Part shown: one piece after another, positions 1 to 8,822 of the stretch
How positions within the stretch are numbered: the first letter of the stretch is position 1
Layout: every line of letters starts with the position of its first letter
Assembly (NCBI GenBank): GCA_946402735.1
Contig: CAMIXH010000001.1
Location: 124,001-188,000, forward strand
Origin: an uncultured Mycoplasmatota bacterium
GTDB taxonomy: Bacteria; Bacillota_I; Bacilli_A; RF39; UBA660
Direction: 5' to 3'
Length of the DNA stretch: 64,000 nucleotides
Notes under the pieces: generated by a model
Databases searched by the model: none
The model's input: the letters and a program-made list of their open reading frames with translations, nothing else
What the model was told of the DNA's origin: nothing
Position numbers and translations under genes: made by a program

Positions 1-3000
1 GTAGGTGGTATGAGTGCTATGTCTTTGGATACTAGAAAACTAGTGGAAAGTCAAACTTTTATATATGTACTTATAGCAGTTATTTGTTGTTTATTTATAT
101 TAATGATATCTTTAGATTCATATATAGTACCATTACTTTTACTTGGTAATATTGGATTATCTATTTTATTTAATATGGGTACAAATGTATTTTTAGGACA
201 AATATCTTATATAACAAAAGCAATAGCAGCAGTTTTACAATTAGGTGTAACAACAGATTTTTCTATATTTTTATATCATAAATATGAAGCTGCTAAAAAG
301 AGTAAAAAAACTAACGATGAAGCTATGATAGATGCAATTAATGAAACAATGACATCTGTAGTTGGTTCATCTTTAACAACAATTGCTGGTTTCCTAGCAC
401 TTTGTAGTATGAAATTTAGTTTGGGTACTGATATTGGTCTTGTAATGGCTAAAGGAGTAGTGTTTGGAGTTTTAACTGTATTAACTATATATCCTTCAAT
501 AATACTATTATTTGATAAGATAATAAGAAAAACGAAACATAAACCATTAATTCCTAAATTCAGATTTATTAAACCCATTGTGACTAAGGGATACAAATGG
601 ATATTTGCAGTTTTTATATTATTATTAATACCTGTATATTTATCTCAAAGAAAAACAGAAGTTTATTATAATTTAGATAAAAGTATACCTGATAATTATG
701 ATTATTCAATTGTAAGCAAGAAGTTAAAAGATGAGTATGGATTAATTACTCAGTCAATAGTTTTAGTTGATTCAAATATTGAAAATAATGATATGAATAA
801 TATGATTGATGAACTACAAAATCTAGATGGAGTAGATAATATTATATCTTCTAATATACTATCTAAATATGGAATATCTAATAATATAATTCCTTTAAAA
901 ATAAGAAATTTTTTAGAAACTGATAAATATAAATTAATATTAATAAATTCAAATTATGAGCTGGCTACTGACGAATTAAATGTACAAATAAAAGAAATAA
1001 ATAAAATAATAAAAAAATATGACAAAAATGCTATTCTTGCTGGAGAAGGACCTTTGATGAATGATTTAGTAGAAATAACTGCAATTGATTTAAGAAACGT
1101 TAATTATGTATCAATAGGTATTATTTTCTTAATAATGTTTTTTGTACTTAAATCATTTAGTTTACCGATATTACTTGTTACTTCTATTGAGTTTGCAATA
1201 CTTATAAATATGGGTATACCTTATTGGCAAGATAATAGTATTCCATTTGTTTCATCAATTGTTATTGGTACTATACAACTTGGAGCTACAATTGATTATG
1301 CTATATTACTTACTACAAAATATTTAGAGGAAAGAAAAAGTGGTAAGGATAAAATATCTTCTATGAATGTGGCATTAGAATCATCGGTATCATCTATCTT
1401 TGTTAGTGCAATGTGCTTTTTCGCAGCTACATTTAGTGTATTTGCAGTTTCAAAAATAGATATGATTGGTTCACTTTGCTTGCTTATGTCAAGAGGAGCA
1501 ATTATTAGTATGGGAGTTGTTATGTTAATTGTTCCAAGCATATTATTAGTATTTGATAAATTGATAACAAAAACAACAATAGGTTTTATGAAAGGAAAGG
1601 GTAAAATGAAAACGAATGTTAAAAAAGGATTAGCGTGTTTATTAGTTTTTAACTTATTATTTATTACAAAAGTAAATGCAACTACTAAAGAAGAAAGTGT
1701 ATATGCAAAGCTTGATAGTAATGGTTCAGTTAATAATGTAATTGTATCAGAGCGTTTATATGATATAACAAAAGATAAAATTAATGATAAAACAGAATTA
1801 TTTGATATTAAAAACTTGAATGGTAATAACAATTTTAAACAAAATGGAAATAATTTAATTTGGGAAACTAATGGTGAGGATGTTTATTATCAAGGAACAT
1901 ATAAAAAAGATTTACCTATTAGTGTTAATGTTAAATACTATTTAAATGGAGAAGAAAAGAATGTTAATGATATTTTAGGTAAAAAAGGTAAAATAAAAAT
2001 TGAGTTAAAATATAACAATATTAATTTTAAAAAAATGAAAATTAATGGTAAAGAAGAAAATATTTATGTACCATATATGATTGTTACTACATCAATACTA
2101 AATAATGCGGATAATAAAAATATTAAGGTTAGTAATGGTAGGATAGTAGACAATGGAGTTAGTTCAATAATTATTGCCTTATCTTCTCCAGGATTATATG
2201 AATCATTAAATTTTGATAATCTAAAAGATATGGATAAAGTTGAAATTAGTTATGAAACAAATAATTTTGAATTAAATTCTATTTATTCAGTAGCAACAAC
2301 AGATGTAATTGATAGTAAGAATTTAGGTTTATTTGATGAAGTTAATGATTTATATAAAAAAATTGATGAATTACAAAGTAATATGGATCAAATAGTTAAA
2401 GCATCTAAACAATTAAGTGATGGAACAACCGCGATTGATAATGGTATTACTAAATTAAATAGTAATTTAAAATTACTTGTTAAAAAGTATGAATATTATC
2501 GTAATCAAAACCAGGATACATTAAAAGAAGAATTAATTAAGATAGTAAAAGATAATATTAAAATAATTACACCTGCATTAGAAGAAGAGATAACTACTGA
2601 AACTAGTAAAGTATTAAAAAGTCATAAAGAAGAACTTCAAAAAGCTATGATTGAATCATTAAAGAAAAATACTCAAGTTATAGTAGAAGAAGAATTAAAA
2701 AGTATTATTAATAGCTTAGATATAAATGATATTGTTGATAATATCATTAAAAAAGATATTACTAATTTATTAAATAATGATGAAGAAATAAATAATTTAA
2801 CTAAAGTCTTAAAAGATAAAATTAATAATAAATTAAATAGTATTATAAATGAAGAGTTTAATAAGATTAATGGTAGTATTAACAATAATATGTCAGATGA
2901 ATACATTAATTATTTAGCAGAAACATATAATGTAGATTATGATACTGCTTTAAGAATTGCAAATGATGTAAAAAATAATACACTAAATCAAGTTAAAGAA

Positions 3001-3795
3001 AACATAAGTAATGCTAATATTCCAGATAAAATAATTGAAAGCTTAAATGAAGAAAATTATGTTAATAATTTGGTAAAGGAATACATAAAAAAATTAAACA
3101 GTATAATAAATGAATATTTAAATAATGATGCTCTTATTAATGAATATGAAGAAAAAGTAAAAGAAATAATAATTAAAACAATTGAAGAAAGACTATCTGA
3201 TGATAATGCTTATATTAATGTTGATATTAAGAAATATATAGATGGCGTTGTAGATAAAATAATTGACAAAACTGTTAGTGATTTAGCAGATACTTATACG
3301 GAAGAATATACAGGTGAAGTAGTACGAAACGTTATTGAAAAAGAATTTAGTGAAGAAAATGTTGATAGTAAACTAAGACAAATACTAAATAAATATGAGG
3401 ATGATGTTAAAGATAAAGTTAATATTTTAGATGATACAATTACAACATTAACAACATCTATGGATACACTTAATAATGGTTCTAATTTAGTTGCTAAAGG
3501 AACAAAAGAATTATCTAAAGGACTTGAAAAATATAATAAATTAGGAATAAATAAAATAAGTAAATTAGTAAATGGACCAGTTAAATCCACTGAACAAAGA
3601 TTAAAATCAATTGTTAAATTAAATAATCAAAATGAATTATTAGATGAAAAAGAAGAATCAACTGAAGGAAAATCAAAAATAATATTTATGATAGATTCTG
3701 TTACTCAAAAACAAAATAATAAAGAAAAAAAAGTTCCTAAAGAAGAAAAAGAAAAAAGAACATTTTGGGAAAAAGTGAATGGCTTATTTAAATAA
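1..3795 (+). CDS. MMPL/RND-family transporter fused to a long YhgE-like coiled ectodomain; 5' truncated by window edge
   Basis: Open frame continues upstream of the listed start (VGG before M at 10). Two blocks of MMPL-type TM segments (GVTTDFSIFLYHKYE, GATIDYAILLTTKYLEE), then a signal-peptide-like segment and a long Asn/Lys-rich helical region. Confidence 0.8.
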   Translation, partial: VGGMSAMSLDTRKLVESQTFIYVLIAVICCLFILMISLDSYIVPLLLLGNIGLSILFNMGTNVFLGQISYITKAIAAVLQLGVTTDFSIFLYHKYEAAKKSKKTNDEAMIDAINETMTSVVGSSLTTIAGFLALCSMKFSLGTDIGLVMAKGVVFGVLTVLTIYPSIILLFDKIIRKTKHKPLIPKFRFIKPIVTKGYKWIFAVFILLLIPVYLSQRKTEVYYNLDKSIPDNYDYSIVSKKLKDEYGLITQSIVLVDSNIENNDMNNMIDELQNLDGVDNIISSNILSKYGISNNIIPLKIRNFLETDKYKLILINSNYELATDELNVQIKEINKIIKKYDKNAILAGEGPLMNDLVEITAIDLRNVNYVSIGIIFLIMFFVLKSFSLPILLVTSIEFAILINMGIPYWQDNSIPFVSSIVIGTIQLGATIDYAILLTTKYLEERKSGKDKISSMNVALESSVSSIFVSAMCFFAATFSVFAVSKIDMIGSLCLLMSRGAIISMGVVMLIVPSILLVFDKLITKTTIGFMKGKGKMKTNVKKGLACLLVFNLLFITKVNATTKEESVYAKLDSNGSVNNVIVSERLYDITKDKINDKTELFDIKNLNGNNNFKQNGNNLIWETNGEDVYYQGTYKKDLPISVNVKYYLNGEEKNVNDILGKKGKIKIELKYNNINFKKMKINGKEENIYVPYMIVTTSILNNADNKNIKVSNGRIVDNGVSSIIIALSSPGLYESLNFDNLKDMDKVEISYETNNFELNSIYSVATTDVIDSKNLGLFDEVNDLYKKIDELQSNMDQIVKASKQLSDGTTAIDNGITKLNSNLKLLVKKYEYYRNQNQDTLKEELIKIVKDNIKIITPALEEEITTETSKVLKSHKEELQKAMIESLKKNTQVIVEEELKSIINSLDINDIVDNIIKKDITNLLNNDEEINNLTKVLKDKINNKLNSIINEEFNKINGSINNNMSDEYINYLAETYNVDYDTALRIANDVKNNTLNQVKENISNANIPDKIIESLNEENYVNNLVKEYIKKLNSIINEYLNNDALINEYEEKVKEIIIKTIEERLSDDNAYINVDIKKYIDGVVDKIIDKTVSDLADTYTEEYTGEVVRNVIEKEFSEENVDSKLRQILNKYEDDVKDKVNILDDTITTLTTSMDTLNNGSNLVAKGTKELSKGLEKYNKLGINKISKLVNGPVKSTEQRLKSIVKLNNQNELLDEKEESTEGKSKIIFMIDSVTQKQNNKEKKVPKEEKEKRTFWEKVNGLFK

Positions 3796-3852
3796 TAAAT
3801 AATTCATATTTAATGTGTGGGTCATATTAAAAATAAATATTGTAATTACATT

Positions 3853-4030
3853 GATTTTGACTTTTTATAAAAATGTGCTATATTGAGTGTGGAATTGAAT
3901 TATTATTTTAGAGACCTAGTCAGATATAATCATACTTGATGTACCAAATAGATAATTACTCTGACACCACGTCAGAGTTTTTTTATGCCTTGGTTGCGAT
4001 TAATTTTATTTTGTAAAAGTATGGTATAAT
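3853..4030 (+). repeat. Intergenic module copy 1 (promoter P1, putative RNA, terminator, promoter P2)
   Basis: Shares TTGACT-N16-TATATT, ACCTAGT, GTACCAAATAGATAATTACTC, CTCTGACACCACGTCAGAG and TATGCCTTGGTTGCGATTAATTTTATTTTGTAAAAGTATGGTATAAT with the other copies. Confidence 0.9.
3890..3984 (+). ncRNA. Putative ~95-nt small RNA or leader RNA, copy 1, ending in intrinsic terminator 3959-3984
   Basis: -35 TTGACT 3857-3862, 16-nt spacer, extended -10 TGC-TATATT 3879-3884; CTCTGAC/GTCAGAG hairpin plus T-tract; no plausible ORF. Confidence 0.6.
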
Positions 4031-4049
4031 TTTATATAAGGTAGATATT

Positions 4050-4787
4050 ATGGTAGTAAAAGAATATGGTAAAACTAATAAAGATACAATTATACTATTA
4101 CATGGTGGAGGATTATCTTGGTGGAATTACGAAGAAGTAGCAGAATTATTAAAGGATGAATATCATATTATATTGCCAATACTAGATGGTCATGCAGGTA
4201 GTGATAGTGATTTTACTAATATAGAAGATAATGCAGATGAAATAATAAAATATATAGATGATAACTATGATGGTAATGTTAAATTAATAGGAGGGCTTTC
4301 TTTAGGTGGTCAAATATTATTAGATATACTTTCAAAAAGAGATAATATATGTGAATATGCAATAATAGAAAGTGCGTTAGTATATCCAATGAAAGTAACT
4401 AATAAACTTATTACACCATCAATTAAAATATCCTATAGTCTTATATCTAAAAAATGGTTTTCTAAACTTCAGTTTAAAAGTTTAAAAATAAAGGAACGTC
4501 TATTTGATAAGTATTATAATGATAGTTCTAAAATATCAATGAGAAATATGATTACATTTTTAAAATCAAATTCAAATTATTGTAACGAAAATTTGCAAAA
4601 TATTAAAACAAATTCATTAGTATTTGTTGGAAGTAAGGAAAGATCAATTATGATAAAATCTGCAAAAAAAATTCATAATGAATTAGTTAATAGTGAGTTA
4701 GAAATACTAAGTGGATATTATCATGGTGATTTAAGCATAAATCATGCCAAAGAATATGTTTCTAAAGTTAAAAAATTAGTAAAATAA
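4050..4787 (+). CDS. Alpha/beta hydrolase
   Basis: LLHGGG oxyanion segment, GLSLGG nucleophile elbow, late YYHGDLS histidine. Confidence 0.85.
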   Translation: MVVKEYGKTNKDTIILLHGGGLSWWNYEEVAELLKDEYHIILPILDGHAGSDSDFTNIEDNADEIIKYIDDNYDGNVKLIGGLSLGGQILLDILSKRDNICEYAIIESALVYPMKVTNKLITPSIKISYSLISKKWFSKLQFKSLKIKERLFDKYYNDSSKISMRNMITFLKSNSNYCNENLQNIKTNSLVFVGSKERSIMIKSAKKIHNELVNSELEILSGYYHGDLSINHAKEYVSKVKKLVK

Positions 4788-4800
4788 AATGTTCGGAAGA

Positions 4801-4993
4801 TTAAAATATTACGATTTTGACTTTTAAGAAAAATGTGCTATTATGATGTCGGAATTCGAATTCCTTTTTATGTGACACCTAGTCAAATATATTTAGTTTG
4901 CAAGTACCAAATAGATAATTACTCTGACACCACGTCAGAGTTTTTATATGCCTTGGTTGCAATTAATTTTATTTTGTAAAAGTATGATATAAT
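4801..4993 (+). repeat. Intergenic module copy 2
   Basis: Near-identical to copies 1 and 4 by eye; P1 -35 4817-4822, -10 4839-4844; P2 extended -10 TGATATAAT ending 4993. Confidence 0.9.
4851..4945 (+). ncRNA. Putative small RNA or leader RNA, copy 2
   Basis: GGAATTCGAATTCC 5' inverted repeat, invariant core, terminator CTCTGACACCACGTCAGAGTTTTT 4922-4945. Confidence 0.6.
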
Positions 4994-5012
4994 TAATATG
5001 GAAGTGATAGGA

Positions 5013-5900
5013 ATGAAGAAAACTGAAAAAAATATTTTAATAGCTTTTATTTTAAATATATCTTTTTCAATATTTGAATTTGTTGGTGGTTTATTTACAA
5101 ATTCAGTAGCCATATTATCTGATTCGATTCATGATTTAGGAGATGCATTATCTATTGGAATATCTTATTTTATGGAAAGAAAAAGTAAAAGGAGTGCTGA
5201 TAATAAATATACCTATGGATATATTAGATATTCCGTATTGGGTGGAGTAATTACTACAACTATATTAATAGTTGGATCAATACTAGTAATTATAGGGGCT
5301 ATAAAAAGATTGTTTAATCCTGTAGAGGTTAATTATAATGGAATGATAATATTTGCAATAGTGGGAGTAGTATTAAACTTTTTAGCAGCATATATTACAA
5401 GAGAAGGTGACTCAATAAATCAAAAGTCAGTTAATCTACATATGCTTGAAGACGTTTTTGGGTGGATAGTAGTATTAGTTGGAGCCATTATAATGAATTT
5501 TACTGATATAAGAATAATTGATTCAATAATGAGTATTGGAGTAGCACTATTTATTTTAGTAAATGCTTTAAAAAATTTAAAACAAGTATTAGAATTATTT
5601 CTTGAAAAAACACCTGAAGAAATTGATATAGGTGAATTGAAAAAGCATTTATTAGAAATAGATGGAGTTGATGAGATTCATCATATTCATGTGTGGAGTA
5701 TTGATGGATTTAATAATTATGCAACAATGCATATTGTCACAAAATCAAAAAATATTAAAAATGTAAAACGCATGATTAGAGAAGAATTAGAAGAACATAA
5801 CATTTGTCATGCTGTTTTAGAAACAGAAGATGAAGTATGTGATGATAAAGATTGTCATGTTGAATTTAAAGAGAAAACACATCATCATCACCATCATTAA
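5013..5900 (+). CDS. Cation diffusion facilitator (CDF) family transporter with natural C-terminal His run
   Basis: SDSIHDLGDALSIGISY motif, six-TM CDF pattern, C-terminal cytoplasmic domain, ends THHHHHH. ATG 5013 preferred over 4998. Confidence 0.92.
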   Translation: MKKTEKNILIAFILNISFSIFEFVGGLFTNSVAILSDSIHDLGDALSIGISYFMERKSKRSADNKYTYGYIRYSVLGGVITTTILIVGSILVIIGAIKRLFNPVEVNYNGMIIFAIVGVVLNFLAAYITREGDSINQKSVNLHMLEDVFGWIVVLVGAIIMNFTDIRIIDSIMSIGVALFILVNALKNLKQVLELFLEKTPEEIDIGELKKHLLEIDGVDEIHHIHVWSIDGFNNYATMHIVTKSKNIKNVKRMIREELEEHNICHAVLETEDEVCDDKDCHVEFKEKTHHHHHH

Positions 5901-5901
5901 A

Positions 5902-6119
5902 TAATTGCACTATTAAGATATTACGATTTTGATTTTTTATAAAAATGTGGTATAGTGTCACTGGAATTGAATTCCTTTTTATGCGACACCTAGTTTAATA
6001 TACTTAGTTTGCAAGTACCAAATAGATAATTACTCTGATACCACGTCAGAGTTTTTATATGCCTTGGAACGGAATATAGTAATATTGCGATTAGTTATAA
6101 TTTTAAAAATTATGGTATA
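5902..6119 (+). repeat. Intergenic module copy 3
   Basis: P1 TTGATT-N16-TATAGT (5929-5956), core ACCTAGT..GCAAGTACCAAATAGATAATTACTC, terminator, longer P2 spacer with ~25 extra nt. Confidence 0.9.
5962..6056 (+). ncRNA. Putative small RNA or leader RNA, copy 3
   Basis: Same architecture; terminator CTCTGATACCACGTCAGAG (one T.G wobble) 6033-6056. Confidence 0.6.
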
Positions 6120-6153
6120 ATATTAAGTGAAAAAAACTATTATGAGGTGTAAT

Positions 6154-6684
6154 ATGAGTAATGAGGAATTAATATCAATTTTAGAAAAAAGATTTATCAT
6201 AAATGAAAAAATGCATAAGGGAATTAATTGGGATGATGTTTTAAAAAGGCTAAACAATGAATCATTACTTTCTTTAAGATATATGGAAGAAACAGGTGGA
6301 GAGCCGGATGTTATAATGTATGATAAAGAAAATGATAAGTTTGTTTATTGTGATACTTCAATAGAATCTCCTATTGGAAGAAGAAGTTTTTGTTATGATA
6401 TAGATGCTTTGAACAGTAGAAAAAGCAATAAACCAAATTCGGACATTATAACAGAAGCAAATAATAATAAGGTAAAAGTATTAGATGAAACAGAATATAA
6501 ATATCTTCAATCACTTGGAAATTTTGATTTAAAATCTTCAAGCTGGATATTAACTCCAATGGAAATTAGGAAATTAGGTGGAGCATTATTTGGAGATAAA
6601 AAATATAATAGGACTTTTATATATCATAATGGTGCTGAATCATATTATTCAAATAGAGGATTTAGAGTATTACTAAAAATATAA
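6154..6684 (+). CDS. DUF4256 family protein
   Basis: MEETGGEPDVIMYD, CDTSIESPIGRRSFCYD, SSWILTPMEIRKLGGALFGDKKY, YHNGAESYYSNRGFR. SD GAGGTG upstream of ATG 6154. Confidence 0.85.
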   Translation: MSNEELISILEKRFIINEKMHKGINWDDVLKRLNNESLLSLRYMEETGGEPDVIMYDKENDKFVYCDTSIESPIGRRSFCYDIDALNSRKSNKPNSDIITEANNNKVKVLDETEYKYLQSLGNFDLKSSSWILTPMEIRKLGGALFGDKKYNRTFIYHNGAESYYSNRGFRVLLKI

Positions 6685-6701
6685 AATAATTTATAAGAAA
6701 T

Positions 6702-6722
6702 AATCGCACTATTAAGATATTA
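6702..6722 (+). repeat. Truncated remnant of the intergenic module (left end only)
   Basis: AATCGCACTATTAAGATATTA matches the left end of copy 3 (AATTGCACTATTAAGATATTA), then diverges into a different terminator. Confidence 0.7.
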
Positions 6723-6775
6723 GGAGAATGAAAAATTCTCTTTTTTCATGGTATAATGATTATAGAGGTGATTAT

Positions 6776-7192
6776 ATGAATAATTATGTTATTAAATATA
6801 ATGAACTAAGCGCCGAAGATTTTATATATTTATGGGAATCTGTTTGGGATGAAGCTCCATCTATTGATCAAGTTAAACTAGCAATGGAAAATACTTTGTT
6901 TAGGGTATCTGTTTTTGATGGAGAAAAAATAATTGCGATGGCAAGAGTAATTGGCGATAAAGGCTTATCTTATTATATTAAGGATGTTGTAGTTCTTCCT
7001 GAGTATCAAGGAAAAGGTGTTGGAAGAATTCTAATTAATGAATTATTAAAATATGTTAATGATAATGGAATTAAAAATACAGATATATATGTTGAATTAT
7101 GTGCAATGCCTGAAGTAGCAGAGTTTTATAAAAAATGTGGATTTGATTCTAATGATGGAATAAGATTAAAAATGTGGTATGAAGTAAAATAA
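6776..7192 (+). CDS. GNAT family N-acetyltransferase
   Basis: IKDVVVLPEYQGKGVGRILINELLKYV acetyl-CoA motif; SD GAGGTG. Start 6776 avoids overlap with the upstream terminator and -10 box. Confidence 0.92.
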   Translation: MNNYVIKYNELSAEDFIYLWESVWDEAPSIDQVKLAMENTLFRVSVFDGEKIIAMARVIGDKGLSYYIKDVVVLPEYQGKGVGRILINELLKYVNDNGIKNTDIYVELCAMPEVAEFYKKCGFDSNDGIRLKMWYEVK

Positions 7193-7197
7193 ATCGT

Positions 7198-7364
7198 AAG
7201 ATTAAGATATTACGATTTTGACTTTTTATAAAAATGTGCTATTATGATGTCGGAACTCGAATTCCTTTTTATGTGACACCTAGTCAAATATATTTAGTTT
7301 GCAAGTACCAAATTGATAATTACTCGAACTTTATAGTTTGAGTTTTTATTTTGTATGATATAAT
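7198..7364 (+). repeat. Intergenic module copy 4 (different terminator stem, shortened P2 region)
   Basis: P1 TTGACT-N16-TATTAT 7218-7245; core identical to copy 2 except AAATTGATAATTACTC; terminator CTCGAAC-TTTATA-GTTTGAG. Confidence 0.9.
7252..7348 (+). ncRNA. Putative small RNA or leader RNA, copy 4
   Basis: Same 5' and core sequence; terminator 7323-7348 re-sequenced on both arms but still paired. Confidence 0.6.
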
Positions 7365-7394
7365 AACATTAGTGATAATTGAGGAGATGACAAA

Positions 7395-8270
7395 TTGAAG
7401 AAAAGTATTATATTGTGTATATTATTAATGATAGTGTTTTTAACACTTACAGGATGTAGAAAAGAAGAAAAAATAAAAGTAGATATAGACCTGCCAATGA
7501 GTAAGGCTAACAATCTTGTAAATCATGATGATTATAATAGTATTGAAAAAATATTAAAATCTGTTAATTTAGATAATATTGATATATTTAAATCATGGGT
7601 GTCAGATTTTAATTCAGGAGAATGCAAAGATTGTGGATTGTTAACAGAATGGACAGATTATAAAAAAATAGAATATAAAGAATCTTCATTAGCAAATCAT
7701 TGGGAAGAAGCACATACGGAAAGTGATGCTGATTGTAGAATGACATCATTCTTATTAATATCTAACCATTTAAAGACTTCAAATACTATTAAAAAAAATG
7801 GTTCATACTTAATGTTTGATATTGATGCAATTGATAATGTTGAGAAGTATTCTATTTTGAAAGAAAGTAAAGAAAGATTTATTACATTATTTAACGAAAT
7901 TGATGTTAATGGATTAAATAAAGACGAAATAAAAGATGTATATAGTAAAAAATGGAAAGAATATGGAATAACATTAAACAATGATAAAGTATCATTAATT
8001 AATGTTGTGATGCATGATAATTATGATAATATTGTTTTTGTTGGACATTCTGGATTACTAATAGAATTAGATGATAAAATATTATTTATAGAAAAAATTG
8101 CATTTGAACAACCTTATCAGGTAACAGTTTTAAAAGACAGAAATGAACTAAAAGAAATGTTATTTGCAAGAAAATCTTATTTTGGAGATGATACAGAAGA
8201 GGGACCTTTTATTTATGAAAATGATAAATTAATATATCAGTATATAGGATTAGGAGGAAAATATGAGTAG
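7395..8270 (+). CDS. Lipoprotein, possibly DUF4300 family
   Basis: Signal peptide with lipobox LTGC; TTG start with SD GAGGAG. Family assignment from memory only. Confidence 0.6.
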   Translation: MKKSIILCILLMIVFLTLTGCRKEEKIKVDIDLPMSKANNLVNHDDYNSIEKILKSVNLDNIDIFKSWVSDFNSGECKDCGLLTEWTDYKKIEYKESSLANHWEEAHTESDADCRMTSFLLISNHLKTSNTIKKNGSYLMFDIDAIDNVEKYSILKESKERFITLFNEIDVNGLNKDEIKDVYSKKWKEYGITLNNDKVSLINVVMHDNYDNIVFVGHSGLLIELDDKILFIEKIAFEQPYQVTVLKDRNELKEMLFARKSYFGDDTEEGPFIYENDKLIYQYIGLGGKYE

Positions 8271-8727
8271 AGTATTAGTAAGTTATTTTTCGGCTAGTGG
8301 AAATACAAAAAGAGTAGCAGAAAAGGTTGTTTCTGCTGTAAATGGAGATCTGTTTGAAATAGAGCCAAAGGAAAAATATACACAAAAGGATTTAGATTGG
8401 ACAAATAAACAAAGTAGATCATCTATTGAAATGAGACAGAATATTAAACCTGAAATAGTAAATAAAGTATCTAATTTAGAACAATATGATACAGTTATTC
8501 TAGCATTTCCAATTTGGTGGTATAAAGAACCAACAATCATAGATGGATTTTTAGAAGAAAATGATATGACAGGTAAAGAAATATATGTATTTGTAACAAG
8601 TGGTTCTTCTCCTGTTGATTCTACTTATAATAGTCTACTAAATAGATTCCCAAAATTGAATTTTGTTAGTGGTAGAAGATTTACTGGTATTGAATCAGAA
8701 GAAGAATATAAAGCTTGGATAGCATAA
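8263..8727 (+). CDS. Flavodoxin family protein
   Basis: SYFSASGNTKRVAEKV phosphate-binding loop, FPIWWY, VTSGSS; overlaps the upstream stop by 8 nt. Confidence 0.9.
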   Translation: MSRVLVSYFSASGNTKRVAEKVVSAVNGDLFEIEPKEKYTQKDLDWTNKQSRSSIEMRQNIKPEIVNKVSNLEQYDTVILAFPIWWYKEPTIIDGFLEENDMTGKEIYVFVTSGSSPVDSTYNSLLNRFPKLNFVSGRRFTGIESEEEYKAWIA

Positions 8728-8738
8728 AAAAGTATTTA

Positions 8739-8763
8739 AAGCAGATGAATAAATCTGCTTTTT
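8739..8763 (+). terminator. Intrinsic terminator
   Basis: AAGCAGATgaataaATCTGCTTTTT. Confidence 0.8.
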
Positions 8764-8794
8764 ATATGTTAATGGTGTAGAATTATAAAAAAAT

Positions 8795-8822
8795 AAAACT
8801 AGTCAAATGACTAGTTTTTTTA
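8795..8822. terminator. Probable bidirectional terminator between convergent genes
   Basis: AAAACTAGTCaaatGACTAGTTTTTTT. Confidence 0.75.

Noticed and set aside
3890-3984. T-box or known riboswitch assignment for the module RNA
   Set aside because: No T-box GGGUGGNACCRCG sequence, no yybP-ykoY, NiCo, guanidine or c-di-GMP signature that I can recognise. Left unassigned.
3853-7364. Integron attC sites, CRISPR repeats or a MITE as explanation of the repeated module
   Set aside because: No RYYYAAC/GTTRRRY core boxes, no integrase or cas gene visible, repeats are ~1 kb apart around genes, and I found flanking direct rather than inverted repeats.
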